Origin: Astrocystis sublimbata
Lineage: Eukaryota; Ascomycota; Sordariomycetes; Xylariales; Xylariaceae
Direction: 5' to 3'
Assembly: GCA_022453515.1 (NCBI GenBank)
Contig: JAJNNY010000051.1
Coordinates: forward strand, 124,001 to 188,000
DNA: 64,000 nt
The notes under the pieces were generated by a model. It was not told the DNA's origin. It ran no database searches and saw only the letters and a list, made by a program, of their open reading frames with translations. The position numbers and the translations under genes are program-made. Below, piece after piece: positions 10,821-22,521 of the stretch (position 1 is the first letter of the stretch; each line of letters starts with the position of its first letter).

Positions 10821-12819
10821 TGGGATTCTCACTGTGGGATTGTGCGTTTAGGGGATTTGATCAAGACCGCCCAACTTTTGGGGTAGCTGAATTTACAAAT
10901 TGTGCGCTGCCCTATGCATGTATCCCGACTTCACTGCATCACACCGGCTTCAGTAAAACGTGCATGTACATAAGATGGTACTCTACTCCTAGACTTACCT
11001 CGTAAATAGAGCACGATTAATATTGCATTGAGTGTATTAATGATTTAATTCTATGACCTAACAGGCTAATTAATGCCTGTATGGACCTGGCATGCCCCTT
11101 TATAACGGTCCTTCGCCGAAAGCTATGCAAGTGGTTTTTTCCTCGTCACCTCTCGGTTTGAAGTTCTACAAGATGCCCAAACTTAGAGGCGGTTAGAGGT
11201 ATTGCTTGTGTTTCTTTGGTGTTGAATCCAGATAGCCAGCTACAACAATCCACCTACATCTCAGGGCACCTCCCAGCCCTCGAAAGGAATGCGCGTCATC
11301 AGCCTTGGATTTAAGCCGCTATAAAGGATACGAGTGGATAATAGGCTTCAAAAATAACGCACAGCTTGGTACTGATCAGAAGCTCTTGCCTCCTGCCGCC
11401 CCCTCTCCCACGTCTAATTACGAACACCGCATCGTACACAGACGTCGTCTCCCTCTATTTTGGGAGCATGTACGCATCATAGGATGCTCCACCCAGATAC
11501 AGTTTGGCCTCAACACCCAATTGGCTAAGCGCTCTTTAATAACACTGTGCCGCCATTCTATCCTGCCGTACACGATTTTGCTCGCATCTACTTTGCTCAT
11601 GGTGACTTCCAATGAATAAATGAGGAATTCTTCCGATAGTCATTCATCATGTGCATGATTTGGACCTACTGTGTGCAGTTCAAGAGGCAACAGTAATTAG
11701 GTACTCAATGGGATACTCCCACATTCGGCAAAACCTACAGCTCTAAGTAAACAAAGCCTACCTAGCCAATGAATGATCCATGTAAACAAAGTCTAGCCAA
11801 TGAATGACTGCAGCAAAGCATACTGACGAATCGCTTCGTGATTGCCCATGCATGGAGAGCCCTGCCCCTATTTCTCGGAAAGTCATCAGCATAGCAGGAT
11901 ATAGACCACTAGACCACACAGAAGTTACATAAATGGTTGAGGCTAAGTAAGCAAGACCACATCATGCAACTCAACACGAGGGGGTAGGAACTTTGAAAGT
12001 TCCGATCGCATGTCCAATCATGACGTTATACCTCCAAAAAAGAAAGCTAGGTAATGGAAGTTTATTCCATACGAGCAGAAGGTGCTGGAGGAAGTGGTGA
12101 CTGAAAGTGGCTAGGGACTACCGGGTGGCAGCTAAGCAGGCGAAATGCCAGCGACCCGACAGGCTATTCACTACCAGCGACACTAGCAACACTATCAAGT
12201 GTAACTACGTGCTCGAGTATTTCCCAACAACGAACCTTGAATGGATTTACAGCAAAATATCTAACTAGGTTGACCATGGTTCTGCTGTTGAGTTCCCGAT
12301 TGATGGCATCTACCCTCGAGGGCTGGGGCCATCCCCATGGACTGTGTTTACATATATACCTTGGATCTTGAGCCTGCAGATCGGTGACTCACCTCGTATT
12401 GCATGATATCACTTCCACCCACGGTCCCAACGAGTATGCACAGGCGTGATACCAGATGGCTAACAATACACCCGTAGATATTCGCCAAAATTGCGAAAAG
12501 AAAACGAGGGTTTTTGGTCTGCTGGCAGGTATGTATACTAGAACAGTAGAGACAGTAGAGTCAGTCCATCATGCTTCATTTGACCATACAAATAATAGGT
12601 GAAACTGGTTGTTGGGTGGCTGTTGGGTGGCATGGAATACCTACCTGTATCGTATACAGCCATGGACTATTCCGGCGAGCATGATACAAGAAAACATGCT
12701 TTACTGGACTGCACTGCGTATCTGAACTTTAATTCCTCAAGTTTCACCGGAGATAATTTCCTGGTGTGATGGCCAGAGCCAGAGGTGATTGCCAAAGTCC
12801 AATGTGGCCCTATCGAGTG
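10821..12819. other. Intergenic, no gene seen
   Basis: About 2 kb with no supported gene. The short ORF at 11305-11619 has no ATG-led coding character. A near-duplicate of about 20 bases (GTAAACAAAG.CTA...GCCAATGAATGA) occurs around 11745-11775 and 11780-11805. Confidence 0.4.
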
Positions 12820-12826
12820 TATAAAA
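12820..12826 (+). promoter_or_regulatory. TATA box of the gene at 13018
   Basis: TATAAAA lies about 190 bases before the ATG at 13018. A pyrimidine- and CA-rich leader follows, as is common in highly expressed fungal genes. Confidence 0.5.
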
Positions 12827-13017
12827 TGCCATCCTCCCCTCCATTCCAAACACCATTCACTAACTCCTCATCACACACTTTCATCTCCTCCTCCTTGATA
12901 CATTTCTCTACAGTATCATACAAACATTCTAGCTTCATTCTTCCTCACCCAACAACACAATATCATCATTCTTCCACCCCCACCAACACAATATCATCAC
13001 CCTCAACAAACATCACC

Positions 13018-13699
13018 ATGGCATCTTCACAGGTCATCCAACCATCCTGGGAGGATGTAGCGCCGTATTACACTTCCAGGAGAGGTGTCTACAATGGCCA
13101 CTACGAAGACACGATAAAACTGGACATCCTTGCCGCTGCAGCCGCCGCCACTACAGCGAGAGACAACCAAGAGCCTTGCTGTTGTCCAGATCGAGAGGAT
13201 AGCCAGGCGACCATCTCTGACCATGAGCAAGGTGATGAGAACACGGCAGCACCAGGGCTTCGCCGCTCTGGAGATACTCTGGGCAGCGATTCAATTAGCC
13301 CAACAGTTCCCACGGCACTGGTGCAATACCAAGTTCCGACACCGGAAAATGGGAAGCCTTCCACTGCCACTGCCACCCCCACCACCGACGGCATCTCAAT
13401 CAACACCGTCGCAGTCGACGCCAACGGGACTGGCACTGTTAGCCCGCCAAAGCAGCGCAAGCAGCTGCCAACATTGGAATCTCGCAAGCGGCTCCATCCT
13501 GAATTTGACGTCGAGGTACGTAAAAGCCACAGCACCATGCCCTGAATTGCTACTTCTATCCAGATGCTAACCAGTTCTACAGCCGCCGAAAGCAAAGAAG
13601 GCGAAACGGGTGCGCAAGCCGCCCACGAAGCCAGCGACCAGCGTGCAGAAGAGGCCGGTGAAAATCGTGCTCAGGCCGCAGGTGAAGGCGAAGGGGTGA
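13018..13699 (+). CDS. Disordered protein with Lys/Arg-rich C-terminal tail, 204 aa
   Basis: Exon 1 is 13018-13515 (166 codons), the intron 13516-13582 (GTACGT...CTACAG, phase 0), and exon 2 is 13583-13699. The start context CATCACCATGG and the TATA-led, CT-rich leader support the ATG. Residues 1-35 are the best ordered part and contain WEDVAPYYTSRRGVYNGHY. An alanine run follows at about residues 41-48, then a long Thr/Ser/Pro/Gly-rich region. The tail encoded by exon 2 is very basic (PPKAKKAKRVRKPPTKP), which suggests nuclear targeting or nucleic acid binding; that is inference from composition. Cysteines cluster at CCCPDRE near residue 56. No known domain was recognised. Confidence 0.7.
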
Positions 13700-15658
13700 T
13701 TGGTTGATCGGGGGGCTGGTGATGGGGGATTGATGATGTAGTTGTTGCGATGGCGTTCAATGGGTTCTTGTCACAGTTGGCGATGGAGTTCGGGATGAAA
13801 TGATGATTTTTAGATGGCGTTCAAAAGGTAGATGGATGGCAAAAGACCACCTGATTCAGCAGCACAATGACAAAAGTAGTGCAATGCAACTCTATCCTTA
13901 GGAATCAATAGTAATTTTTGTGAATCATGGTGGCTAGAAATGCCCACAGCCTGTGATCTTCCCAAAAGCAGTAAATGTATTACGCCATCCATATCTACAG
14001 GTTGTAATTGTGAGCGACTCTACTTTCGCACAGATAGTAGGTGCTGGTGATCGTAGTCGAAGGATGGGCAGTGTGCAAGATTACATCGCCAATGTTACAA
14101 GCGACAAAGAAAGCAGCACGTTGGACAGTTGTAATGACGGCGAAACGGCTTCAATGGCAAACGTTAAGAAGGGTATGGCCAATAAACTACTGCGACGAAA
14201 GGCTTGGTGGTTGGATCGTTGTCGGAAAAGCGACGTGGCATCGGCGTCTCGAAAGCGGCGTGGAACGGCAAGGGGTCGCAGTCGGTAGGGGGCCAAATGC
14301 GCTATAAGTGTACTATAGCTATAGACAGTCAGTAAAAGGAGGGCCTGAGCGATTGCCAGTGGCAGATTGCTCTGCAGGAAAAGCTTCAGGTGTTGCCCAG
14401 TTCGTCTACTAGCCCACTGATTGACCTATGGATGGCACCCTAGCCAGCCCATGAATTGCTGTGTAAGATTGTACGTACGTTCGTTGTGACCCTGTGGTGT
14501 TGGATTCGGATAGGCATCGACTGCGATTGGAGCGGCGAGATTGTTGCTTGTCGCCTATGGCATGGCTTCTAAATTAGACTGCTGGGATTAGTGACTGCTC
14601 CTTGAGATCCAGCGAACTTCGTAGGTCCCTGCGGCATGTTTATCACCTAAGACTTTGGTAAGAGATGGCTCTAGCAGTTCTGTACCGCTGGCACGGCTCG
14701 TGTTGATGTGAGGAAACGTTGGATGGCTCTCGTTAGGTCGAAATGATCCTTCGGGCGCTTTTGGTGCTCACATTCTCTCGTCCATATCCTGCCTGTGGTA
14801 ATGACACTGGAATCCTGTGCTGTCCTCGAAGGTAGGGCGAAGCCTAGAGACTCTCGGGGTCATGACCTTACTGCTGTTGATGCTGTGCTTGTCGGGGCCA
14901 AGGAGGTCACGTCATTGCGGCGAGGATGGGCTTTGGGTACGTGTCCAGAGATGGGGCGTGCTCGTCAGGAAGGCTTGGTGCTTGTCGGCGAAATATGGTG
15001 GAGAACAGCGACGTTGTTCTTATGGGCTGCCGTGGGAGGCTCTTGGGCGGCAAAAAGGAAGTCCTCTGGTGTGACTTGGCAGCGTGCTGATCAAAAAATG
15101 AACCAGGAAGCCGTGAGCGCCGACAGATACAACAACGGGTGGCAGAATTTGGCTTTCTTGGAAATGTGACGAAAAGGACTCGCCTGACGCTTGGTAGAGA
15201 CAGAACCCAAGTGCAACAACTCCACGGGACTCAGTATGTTGAGGAGTGAATACGACGAGAATGTAGTAACAAAGCCAGTGCATGGGGTTGGTTGGGGGCG
15301 ATAATTCGGCGGAGTGCAGAGGAAACAGAGCTCGGATATGATCGTTGCCAGTTTGGTGCTAAGTAAACAAATCTAGGGAGAGGGAGAGTATAGCGCATCC
15401 TACAGAAGACCTTATAGGCTGGATTGAAAATAAGCACATAGCCTTATGTACTTGTTGTGAGTATTGTGAAAGGCGGCCCGGCCATGCCTATTTGTCCAGC
15501 CTCGCTAGGTCCTAGGCGAACAAGGTTTGCCTGCCCTTCATTTTATTATTCTCTAGCGAAATACCATTGTCTTGTAACTTAGCGAGTTTTCCTCCATCTC
15601 ACGAACTGGCACGCTATAGTGCCGAGACCACTAGACAATACAATATGTTCTATTAACA
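13700..15658. other. Intergenic, no gene seen
   Basis: About 2 kb between two genes. The longest ORFs (13953-14288 and 14795-15169, plus strand) show no recognisable domain or convincing codon pattern. No repeat or RNA gene was recognised. Confidence 0.4.
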
Positions 15659-17165
15659 TTATTTGTCTGACACAGATGAATTTCCACGATCTCGCATGCG
15701 ACCCTTAAAGGTCAGATCGAGCCGCGACTCCCTGATACCAAAAACATCCGGAAACCAATCAACAAGGCCCTCGCCGCGCCCTCTCATCATTTCCACCAGA
15801 GCCCTTGCTGACATCCAACATAGAACCATGCCGTGCCCTTGAAAGCTTGCCGATACCCATAGCCCCTCCTCGCCTGGCATCTCGCCGACAAAGGGAAACC
15901 CATCCGGGCTGTATCCCATGATACCCGTCCACTGATTCCGAACTCTCCCATCACGATGGTCAACGCCCCAATTATCGCCGAAGTATCGAGGCAATGTGTT
16001 GTGAAGATCTCGCATTGTATCCTCATCCGCTGTTGTATCGTCCGTCGTCCCATATTCGTTCAAGCCATCATACATGGCACTGGTTAGCCGACCTCCGATT
16101 ACAATGTCTCCCTCGAATTTGCTACCTTTCGGACGAGGAACCATATAGTCGTAGCCTTTCTGGTAGATGAAGCTATAGGTGCTCGGAAGTCCATTTGCGG
16201 GCATGCTCGTGCCAGGACGTTGCGCTGTGACATGGCCCCTAAGCGGAACTATAACGCCTTGAAATCTCTCCAACAAATGTGCCGTGTAGCCGTTAGTGGC
16301 CATCACCACTCTCCTAGCTCTGATCGATCCCCTGGGAGTTTCGACGTGCCACCCACTCTCTGACTTCCTCACAGCAGTGACTGGTGTACGCGTCTGTAGG
16401 TTCAAACCCCTCTGCAGGCAAAGCTTGAGCACGCCAATAGTGAATTTGTAAGCATTAATGCTGCCTGCCTCATAGGTGATTCCGCCACAGACACCCTCGT
16501 CTCCGCCCTTGCCGCAGTAAAACCTATCGCGCACCTCCTCGGCGCTATGGAATGTGTACAGGGATGCATCATCGCCAGGCATAGCATCCTGCATGGCCTT
16601 CACAGCCTCATGGGCAGCTTCCCACTGCTTTGGATCGTAAATTACATCAGTGGTGCTGCATGGGTTGCTATCGCAGTCAATACTATGCTCCTTGGCGAAG
16701 GCGTGAACAGCACGAATATTAGCGAGTTCGAGGCGCGCGATCTTGACAGCCATATCAGTGCCATACTCCTTCTGGTGGTGCAGGAAGCTCAGGTAGGACG
16801 CGGCCTTTGTGTGTCCGCCTAACAAGATTTCGAGTCAGCTTGTGTAATTGCTGCATTTCTGATATAGATTGTGGCCTCTAGTTACCATTTCTACCTGTTG
16901 CACCAGAGCATGCTTCACGTGCCTCCAGCATCACAATGTTATGCACTCCATTACTTGTCTCATTGCCCAGCAGACCAAATGCGACTGATGCGCCTGTAAT
17001 GCCACTTCCGATTATGACAGTGTCTACTTCATCCGGCAGTGACTCAGTAGAGCGCAGGTTGGCTATTTCATCACTATCGAGCTGCCAGTAACTCTTGGTG
17101 GGGTGATCTCTGGGCAGTGTCACAGGAACAGCTGCACGGTCTTCCATTGTAGGAGGGGTCGTCAT
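15659..17165 (-). CDS. FAD-dependent oxidoreductase of the DAO family, 479 aa
   Basis: Exon 1 is 17165-16886, the intron 16819-16885 (phase 1), and exon 2 is 16818-15659. The junction rebuilds the family motif SGATGRNGGH, which proves the splice. The N-terminal Rossmann fold has VIIGSGITGASVAFGLL (GxGxxG at residues 53-58), with the FAD-ribose acidic residue in MLEARE. Later motifs include the strand VVMATNGYTAHLL, GYDYMVPRP, WTGIMGYSPDGFPFVG and the C-terminal FAD contact FQGHGM. The length is usual for fungal members that oxidise amines or amino acids (gamma-glutamylputrescine oxidase or D-amino acid oxidase relatives). The exact substrate is unknown. No signal peptide is seen, so a cytosolic or peroxisomal place is possible, but no C-terminal SKL is present. 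Confidence 0.88.
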
Positions 17166-17742
17166 GTTGTAGGCACGGGTCTTCGTACTTCAATAAGTGT
17201 ATACGATAGTAACGGTACAGTGCCAAGGTGCAGAAGCGGCAAAAGTAAAGAAAAGGCTCCGGTGTATAGTGGGATAAACACAAGTACTTGGCCTCATGAC
17301 AGGTACATGACCGCAATCCGACCTTGCTGGTCGATTGAAAACAAGCTTCGCTTCTACGAGGTGGTCCCTTGCGTCGTGCGTCTGGCTCGCATACAGACAA
17401 TCGTATAATGCACGTCGGTCGTCAATATCCCTGCAGGCGGTAGGCGGCGGCAGAACCACCAAGTACCTCCGAGTCACTATGCAGGTCAGGGTCCCTGGGA
17501 ACCGTATTCAAACCTGAACGGGTTTGCGTGAAAAACGTAACATTTACGGTGTAACGGGTTCAAAATTCTGGGACGCCCGCCAGTCAGCCCCTTTTTCGCA
17601 ACCCAAGCAAAAGGGAAACTTCAACTACGAGGTCAAAGGGCAAGTTGGAGATAATCGAGGCCGGAATCATTCGTCAGTAGCATCGAATCTTGCGTACATA
17701 GTTGCTATAATCCACAAAGACATATCTCACTGCCTATTAGCC

Positions 17743-17805
17743 ATCCGTAACACTTGGACCACCTTTCTACTATAACAATCCGTAACATTTGGACCACCCT
17801 TCTAT
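17743..17805. repeat. Short tandem direct repeat, 28-bp units
   Basis: Two units (17743-17770 and 17778-17805) share ATCCGTAACA.TTGGACCACC with three mismatches over 28 bases. More degenerate copies of the theme (TAACAG.AC.TC.ATC) follow to about 17860. The sequence lies just left of the fold-back element and may be the remnant of another transposon. Confidence 0.5.
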
Positions 17806-17949
17806 CGATATCGAGTAACTTTAACAGCACGTCTATCAAGTTTTAACAGTACATCCATCGTACCCGTTATACCCTTCTGGGCAGTAGTCTTCGAACCAGC
17901 CACCTTGTACAAAAATTTACATATGATCCAGCTATACAATTGACGTTTA

Positions 17950-18156
17950 TACATCCGCCAGAGAGGGCTCCGCCCCAGGAGAGTTGGTCCTCTGGGAACT
18001 CGGCCGCCGGCCCTTTCGTAACGTGTTTCTACTATCCATTGAGATTAAGAAATACGTTACGAAAGGGCCGGCTGGGGCGAGGATCGGACTGTAAGGGACG
18101 GCGGCAGAGTTCCCAGAGGTCCAACCCTCCTCGGCGGAGCCCTCTCTGGTTCTGTA
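17950..18156. mobile_element. MITE-like fold-back element, about 207 bp
   Basis: The ends are inverted copies. CCAGAGAGGGCTCCGCC at 17958 is matched by its complement ending at 18149. Further inside come complementary blocks containing CTCTGGGAACTC and GGCCCTTTCGTAACG. The right arm has about 30 extra bases between these blocks. The arms are separated by a short loop near 18025-18050, and TA dinucleotides flank the outermost bases. No protein is encoded. A TA target duplication would fit a Tc1/mariner-derived non-autonomous element; this assignment is inference. Confidence 0.6.
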
Positions 18157-19753
18157 ATACAAGTACTCTTGTGGCTGTGTCTAATGAAAAGCTAGATTGT
18201 ATGAAAATTTGGTGTGGCGGAGCTGAGCCAGGGACTACTGTCCAGGAGGGTATGGCGTGCGATGGATGTGCTGTTAAACTTACTCATCGCTATCGGGCAC
18301 TGCCTCTCACCGGCTTTGGCAATGATCCGTCAACTTTCTCAGGGACAACTTCCCTTCACACAGGTACTTTATGGCTCGAGGAGAACCGCCCTAGACCGTG
18401 CTACGCCTGTCGTCAGCTTCTGCAGTCATCCTGTAGATGCTAGGCATCGTTGTCGATGTTCTGTCCAATCATGACCGTCTCTCGTCGTTGTTTTGGCCCA
18501 GAAGGGCAAAAAGAGGGAGTCGAAGCCCATAGTGTAGGGGGTAGGCCTCGATCCCACTTGTAGGATGAACCCAGATGAATTTGTAGCGAAGTCTATTCCA
18601 ACGCCGTCGTGCACTAATTCAACCGCATGAGTTGAGATGCCTGTCGAGCGTAATGAAGCTTGGATTAGATGAAGGACTTTGCACTCTATATTGCACGAAA
18701 ATGCCCACAAACTCACGTACAAAACGGCAGTAGAGATACGGGTTTGTTGCTATAACTAGCGTCTGGACCCCAGAAGACTTGTTGCGTCCCGTGATCACTT
18801 GTAGATGCGTACAACCTGTCAAACACTCTTCGCCCGTGCTTTTGCTCCTCGCTTCCTGATTGGAGTGAATGTTTTCCACCTCGGAAAAGAAAGCCATCTA
18901 ATCGCATTCAGAAGCTTTTGAGCCCACTAGCATGCCCATTTCGATGGGTTACGGGGACTGCCACACTACGAAACAAGGAGGAGGAATAATGATGCTGCTG
19001 TTTGCTCGACTTCTAGCCGAAAGGTAACCGAGTCGGGCCCGATGATGTTGCCACTATTGCCTAAGTGCCTGTGATGAGGCAAAACATTAATCTATCTGTT
19101 ACATAAAAGTCACGTCGTGTAGCCAAATGATACGTATAAGGCTGGGGAAATCGCCTTACTGGAGTTGTACGAGGCGGCATACTATCAAAGTCAAACCAAT
19201 GCACCCCAACCTGTCACTGTATGCCATTGTGCACGAATCACAAGAACAAAGAGTGGTCCTAGCTGAGAAATGGCGGCCAAGGCAACAGGCAAACAACAAT
19301 GAGCATGGTGACTCAATTCAATACAAAGAAGTAACAACGAATTGTCAGACCATGTTGACACGCCGAGAAAAGAATGTTCTACCGGAGAACAAGAGCCTAT
19401 TATACTTGTCCCCATCACAAGGGCGGAATCTCTTAGTACGGCATTGGTCTAATCGAGCGGTCACTAGAGACGGGGGCGAGGATTCGCGTGGCTTTGTCGC
19501 ACACACAATCAAGTTCTAAGCGCCAAAGACATCATCCCTTTGATAAACGAAGCACAGAGCATAGCCGACAACTTGGCAATTACAATGCATGTCCACGGCT
19601 AGACACCTCGTTCTGTGTATATATATTTCCTTCTCGCCAGAGAGGGATGGAATTTGGATCACAGCACCCACACATCCACAGCCACAAGCACATCCACAAG
19701 CACATCCAACAGCAACAGCAACAGCTCAAAAGTCAGAACCAACCACCTTCAAA
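18157..19753. other. Intergenic, no gene supported
   Basis: The plus frame around 18196-18443 contains several Cys residues but no recognised domain. A TATATATA stretch at about 19618 precedes the gene at 19754. Its leader is a run of CCACA/AGCACATC repeats (19665-19725). Confidence 0.35.
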
Positions 19754-20443
19754 ATGTGCCAAGACATCCAGCAAGTCAGCTTCTACTGCGGCCACCAGGC
19801 CAAGTACTGGTGGGGCCGCTCGCGCTTCTGCCTCTTCGCCGCCGGAGCAGGCGCTGAAGCCGCCTTCCACACCACCTACATCCGGTTCGAGCAGAGCAAC
19901 GACATCTGCCCCAAGTGCATCACGACAAAGGAGGTCCGGAGCCGCGGCCTCGTGCTTCCGCGCGGCGACTTCCAGAAGCTGGTCGCCTTAGAGTACAAGA
20001 AGACGTCCGACTGGTACCAGGAGACGCAGGCGGCGAAGTACGTCTCCGACTCTCAGGACACTCTGAGCAAGCTGTCCAAAGAAGACATCGCGGGTTTGGA
20101 GCTGCAGATCCGCCAAAACGTCGCTGCCAACCTTGCTAAGGAAAGCTTCAGGGCCGGCTCCAAAGTCGTGCTGCTGCGCCACCTGACGATGCTGCCGGAG
20201 GTTTTTGACAAGAAGGAGCTGGTGTTGTTCTTCGCCTCGCGGTATTTTGAGAATAACAAGAGCCGCAAGCTCGAGGGCGAGTACAGAAAGCTCAGTGACA
20301 TCGTGCGCAAGGCGAGACTTGAGCGCACTTTTAAGACGGGCTTTAATATGAGGGAGCCCCTGCCGATCGGAGCTCCCAAGGCCGCGTCGCCGGAAGTGGA
20401 GGAGGTTGGACAGGCGCTGGGGGATGTCAAGATCTCGAACTGA
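19754..20443 (+). CDS. Fungal Cys/His-rich hypothetical protein, 229 aa
   Basis: The single exon starts at ATG 19754 after a CAAC-rich leader with the context TTCAAAATGTG. The N-terminus has VSFYCGHQAKYWWGRSRFC and, near residue 54, CPKC. The order Cys-Gly-His, Cys, CxxC looks like a metal-binding knuckle found in small fungal hypothetical proteins. The remainder is mainly alpha-helical and charged, with no membrane segment. The extreme C-terminus is Pro/Glu-rich. No function is known; zinc binding is inference from spacing. A solo LTR starts 7 bp after the stop, so the native 3' UTR has been replaced or displaced by transposon sequence. Confidence 0.75.
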   Translation: MCQDIQQVSFYCGHQAKYWWGRSRFCLFAAGAGAEAAFHTTYIRFEQSNDICPKCITTKEVRSRGLVLPRGDFQKLVALEYKKTSDWYQETQAAKYVSDSQDTLSKLSKEDIAGLELQIRQNVAANLAKESFRAGSKVVLLRHLTMLPEVFDKKELVLFFASRYFENNKSRKLEGEYRKLSDIVRKARLERTFKTGFNMREPLPIGAPKAASPEVEEVGQALGDVKISN

Positions 20444-20450
20444 TTGATGG

Positions 20451-20781
20451 TGTCACACGGGTCACTTCCGGGCTACCCAAATAGGAAGCCTACGCGCCCT
20501 AAACCTCTGAATATATATATGATTGGATCAGAGCTACGGATCTAGAAGGTCATGAGGACCTCCGTATGCAGGCGACAGCCAACAGGCATAAGTGAGGCGT
20601 TGCCGCAGACCCGAGGAAGGTCCGAAGCCGGCCTCGAGGGCTGCCAGAAGGAGCATAAATAGAAGGGATTCCTCCAGCCTGGAGTAGAGGCCTCAGAAGG
20701 ACATGGACCCTTTTGTGCCCTAGAGAATTATTAGCTAAATTGAAGCCTATTCCAAGCCCTAGAAATCTAGCCCTTGTTACA
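20451..20781 (+). mobile_element. Solo LTR, same family as the retrotransposon at 33031-47346
   Basis: This 331-bp sequence runs from TGTCACACGG to CTTGTTACA. It is flanked by the 5-bp direct repeat GATGG (20446-20450 and 20782-20786). It matches the LTRs at 33031 and 47016 along its whole length. It has kept more C and G than either: for example CGACAGCC here, against CGATAACC in the 5' copy and CGACAACC in the 3' copy. No internal element sequence is present, so it arose by LTR-LTR recombination. Confidence 0.92.
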
Positions 20782-20786
20782 GATGG

Positions 20787-21354
20787 TGAATCTGTGGCTT
20801 GAAGAGACATCTTGAATGCATATTCTAGCGAGTTGTTCATGTTCCTATGTCTTGGTTTTACCGATTAGCATAGTTCATCATAGCGTTCACTGGCTAATAG
20901 ACACACTACTTCCACATTTTCCATCATTTTATTACGTGACTGATTTTGTACCACAATTACTGCTTAACCTAGTTTTCATTTGCGTGGAAGAGTAATCGTT
21001 TAAATTATGCCTAGAAACGTCCTTCAAACCAGGTAAGTATTACCTAACAACTGAAGGCTCGGTGGTGACAGGGTTACGTGTGTTACAGAACCTTGAACTT
21101 AGTGTTTAAACCTGTGGTTTAACTAGTACATCTTAACAGGGTTATACTTGAGTTACAAGTAAAAATAAGGGTTAGGGTCTCCATAGATCTTTTAGTGTGA
21201 GTTCCACTCTGAAGTAAGGGCTACATAGTCGATTCTCGCTAGGGGGAGCGTTTGAGGGAAAAGTAGACTATATTTCAACGCTATATCGGTTTACATACGC
21301 AGACCTCTGTATCCTAACGACTCGTGATCACCAGAAGATCTAGGCAATGACTCC
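20787..21354. other. Intergenic, no gene seen
   Basis: This AT-rich stretch between the solo LTR and the end of the aldo-keto reductase gene has no supported feature. Confidence 0.4.
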
Positions 21355-22521
21355 TCACGCACGGTGAATAGACCGGGCGTTTGGCACGATCTGTAGGTGA
21401 CCTCCAGTGCTCATCAAGGGGTTGAAAACCTTGCCTGTTTCCCGAATCTCCGGCCCCACGAGATTCATCGGGAATCCGAGATCAAAGTCAGTGACAGACT
21501 CAAGATGCTCGATCTGCTCGTCCGTCAACTTGATGTTCAGCGACTGGATGTTATCCTCCAGATGGCTGATCTTCCGCCCTCCCACAATCGGGTAGACGTA
21601 AGGGTATTTGGCCAGGACATACGCCAGCGCAACCGCGGTGACGGATTTGATGGAGTGTTCCTCGGCGACTTTGGCGAGCGCCGCGCTGACTTTGACCTCC
21701 TGCTCAGTCTGCTCAACATCGGCACCATGAACACTACGGCGAAGCGACTCGTTGTTCTTCTTTCGCTCCTCGACCTCCGCGGCAGACTTCAATCTGCCCT
21801 GGCCCAGGACGTCCCAGGGCGCCAGGGCCATGCCGAAGTGGCGGGCCATGGGGATGATCTCGCGCTCAAAGTCGCGGCGCATCACATTCCAGCGGCCTTG
21901 GTAGATGCAGAACGGGGTCTTGCCGTGCGCGCGGGCGTAGGTGTTGGCGGCGCTCACGATCCAGGCAGGGGTATCGGAGATGCCGAGATACAAGACTTTG
22001 CCCTGCTGCACCAGGATGTGCAGAGCGTCCATGACCTCTTCGATCGACGTGGTCCAATCCCACCAGTGGAGGTACAGAATGTCGATGTATTCGGTCTGCA
22101 GCTTGGCCAGCGAGTCTCGCACGGACAGGAACATGCTTCTCTTGTGATTGCCACAGACGTTCACGTGTTTCCCCTTGCCAATCTCGTGCGACCTGTGGTC
22201 GGTGGTGAACTTGGTGGCCAGCACGATCTGGTCCCGGTTCTTGTGGGACGCCATCCACTCGCCTAGCCAGCGCTCGGATTGCTCGTTTTGGTAGTTGTTT
22301 GCGGTATCGATGAAGTTGCCCCCCTTTTCAAAGAAGGCGTCGAGAAGTTCGAAAGACTTCTCCTTGTCCATGCTCCCCATGTTCTCAGACCACGCGCTTC
22401 CAATGCTCATGGCACCGAGAGAGAGAGGTGATACTCGGATGCCTGCACTTGGACACAGGACTCTGTATCTACCGAGCTCCGTCGGAGGCTCTGGGGCGGG
22501 AGTAAACAAAGTCAAAGACAT
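21355..22521 (-). CDS. Aldo-keto reductase, norsolorinic acid reductase/aryl-alcohol dehydrogenase type, 388 aa
   Basis: This is an intronless gene. The ATG at 22521 gives [20 protein letters not shown], the usual start of this fungal AKR branch; in-frame codons further upstream have no ATG. The catalytic tetrad is present: Asp72 and Tyr77 in FIDTANNY, Lys104 in LATKF and His152 in YLHWWDW. The NADP-binding end is [18 protein letters not shown]. The length fits NorA-like reductases, whose relatives act in aflatoxin-type polyketide pathways, and the AAD aryl-alcohol dehydrogenases. The true substrate cannot be told. A TATATAA box on the minus strand lies at 22641-22648, about 120 bases upstream. 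A bZIP-type regulator, an SDR and an acyltransferase follow within 7 kb, which suits a small metabolic gene group. Confidence 0.88.
   Translation of the reverse strand: MSLTLFTPAPEPPTELGRYRVLCPSAGIRVSPLSLGAMSIGSAWSENMGSMDKEKSFELLDAFFEKGGNFIDTANNYQNEQSERWLGEWMASHKNRDQIVLATKFTTDHRSHEIGKGKHVNVCGNHKRSMFLSVRDSLAKLQTEYIDILYLHWWDWTTSIEEVMDALHILVQQGKVLYLGISDTPAWIVSAANTYARAHGKTPFCIYQGRWNVMRRDFEREIIPMARHFGMALAPWDVLGQGRLKSAAEVEERKKNNESLRRSVHGADVEQTEQEVKVSAALAKVAEEHSIKSVTAVALAYVLAKYPYVYPIVGGRKISHLEDNIQSLNIKLTDEQIEHLESVTDFDLGFPMNLVGPEIRETGKVFNPLMSTGGHLQIVPNARSIHRA

Noticed and set aside
14795..15169. 124-codon plus-strand ORF
   Set aside because: No domain, no splice partners and no coding-like third-position bias; it lies in a 2 kb intergenic region.
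18196..18443. Cys-containing plus frame as a possible small secreted protein
   Set aside because: No signal peptide, the open frame simply continues out of the fold-back element, and the cysteines do not form a known pattern.
18515..18580. tRNA-like T-arm sequence near TCGATCCC
   Set aside because: No matching acceptor stem or anticodon arm could be folded around it.
21160..21180. Telomere-like GGGTTAGGG
   Set aside because: A single copy within AT-rich DNA; no tandem array, so not a telomere or an interstitial telomeric repeat.
21397..22266. 289-codon plus-strand ORF
   Set aside because: It is antisense to the aldo-keto reductase, which has full catalytic motifs on the minus strand.
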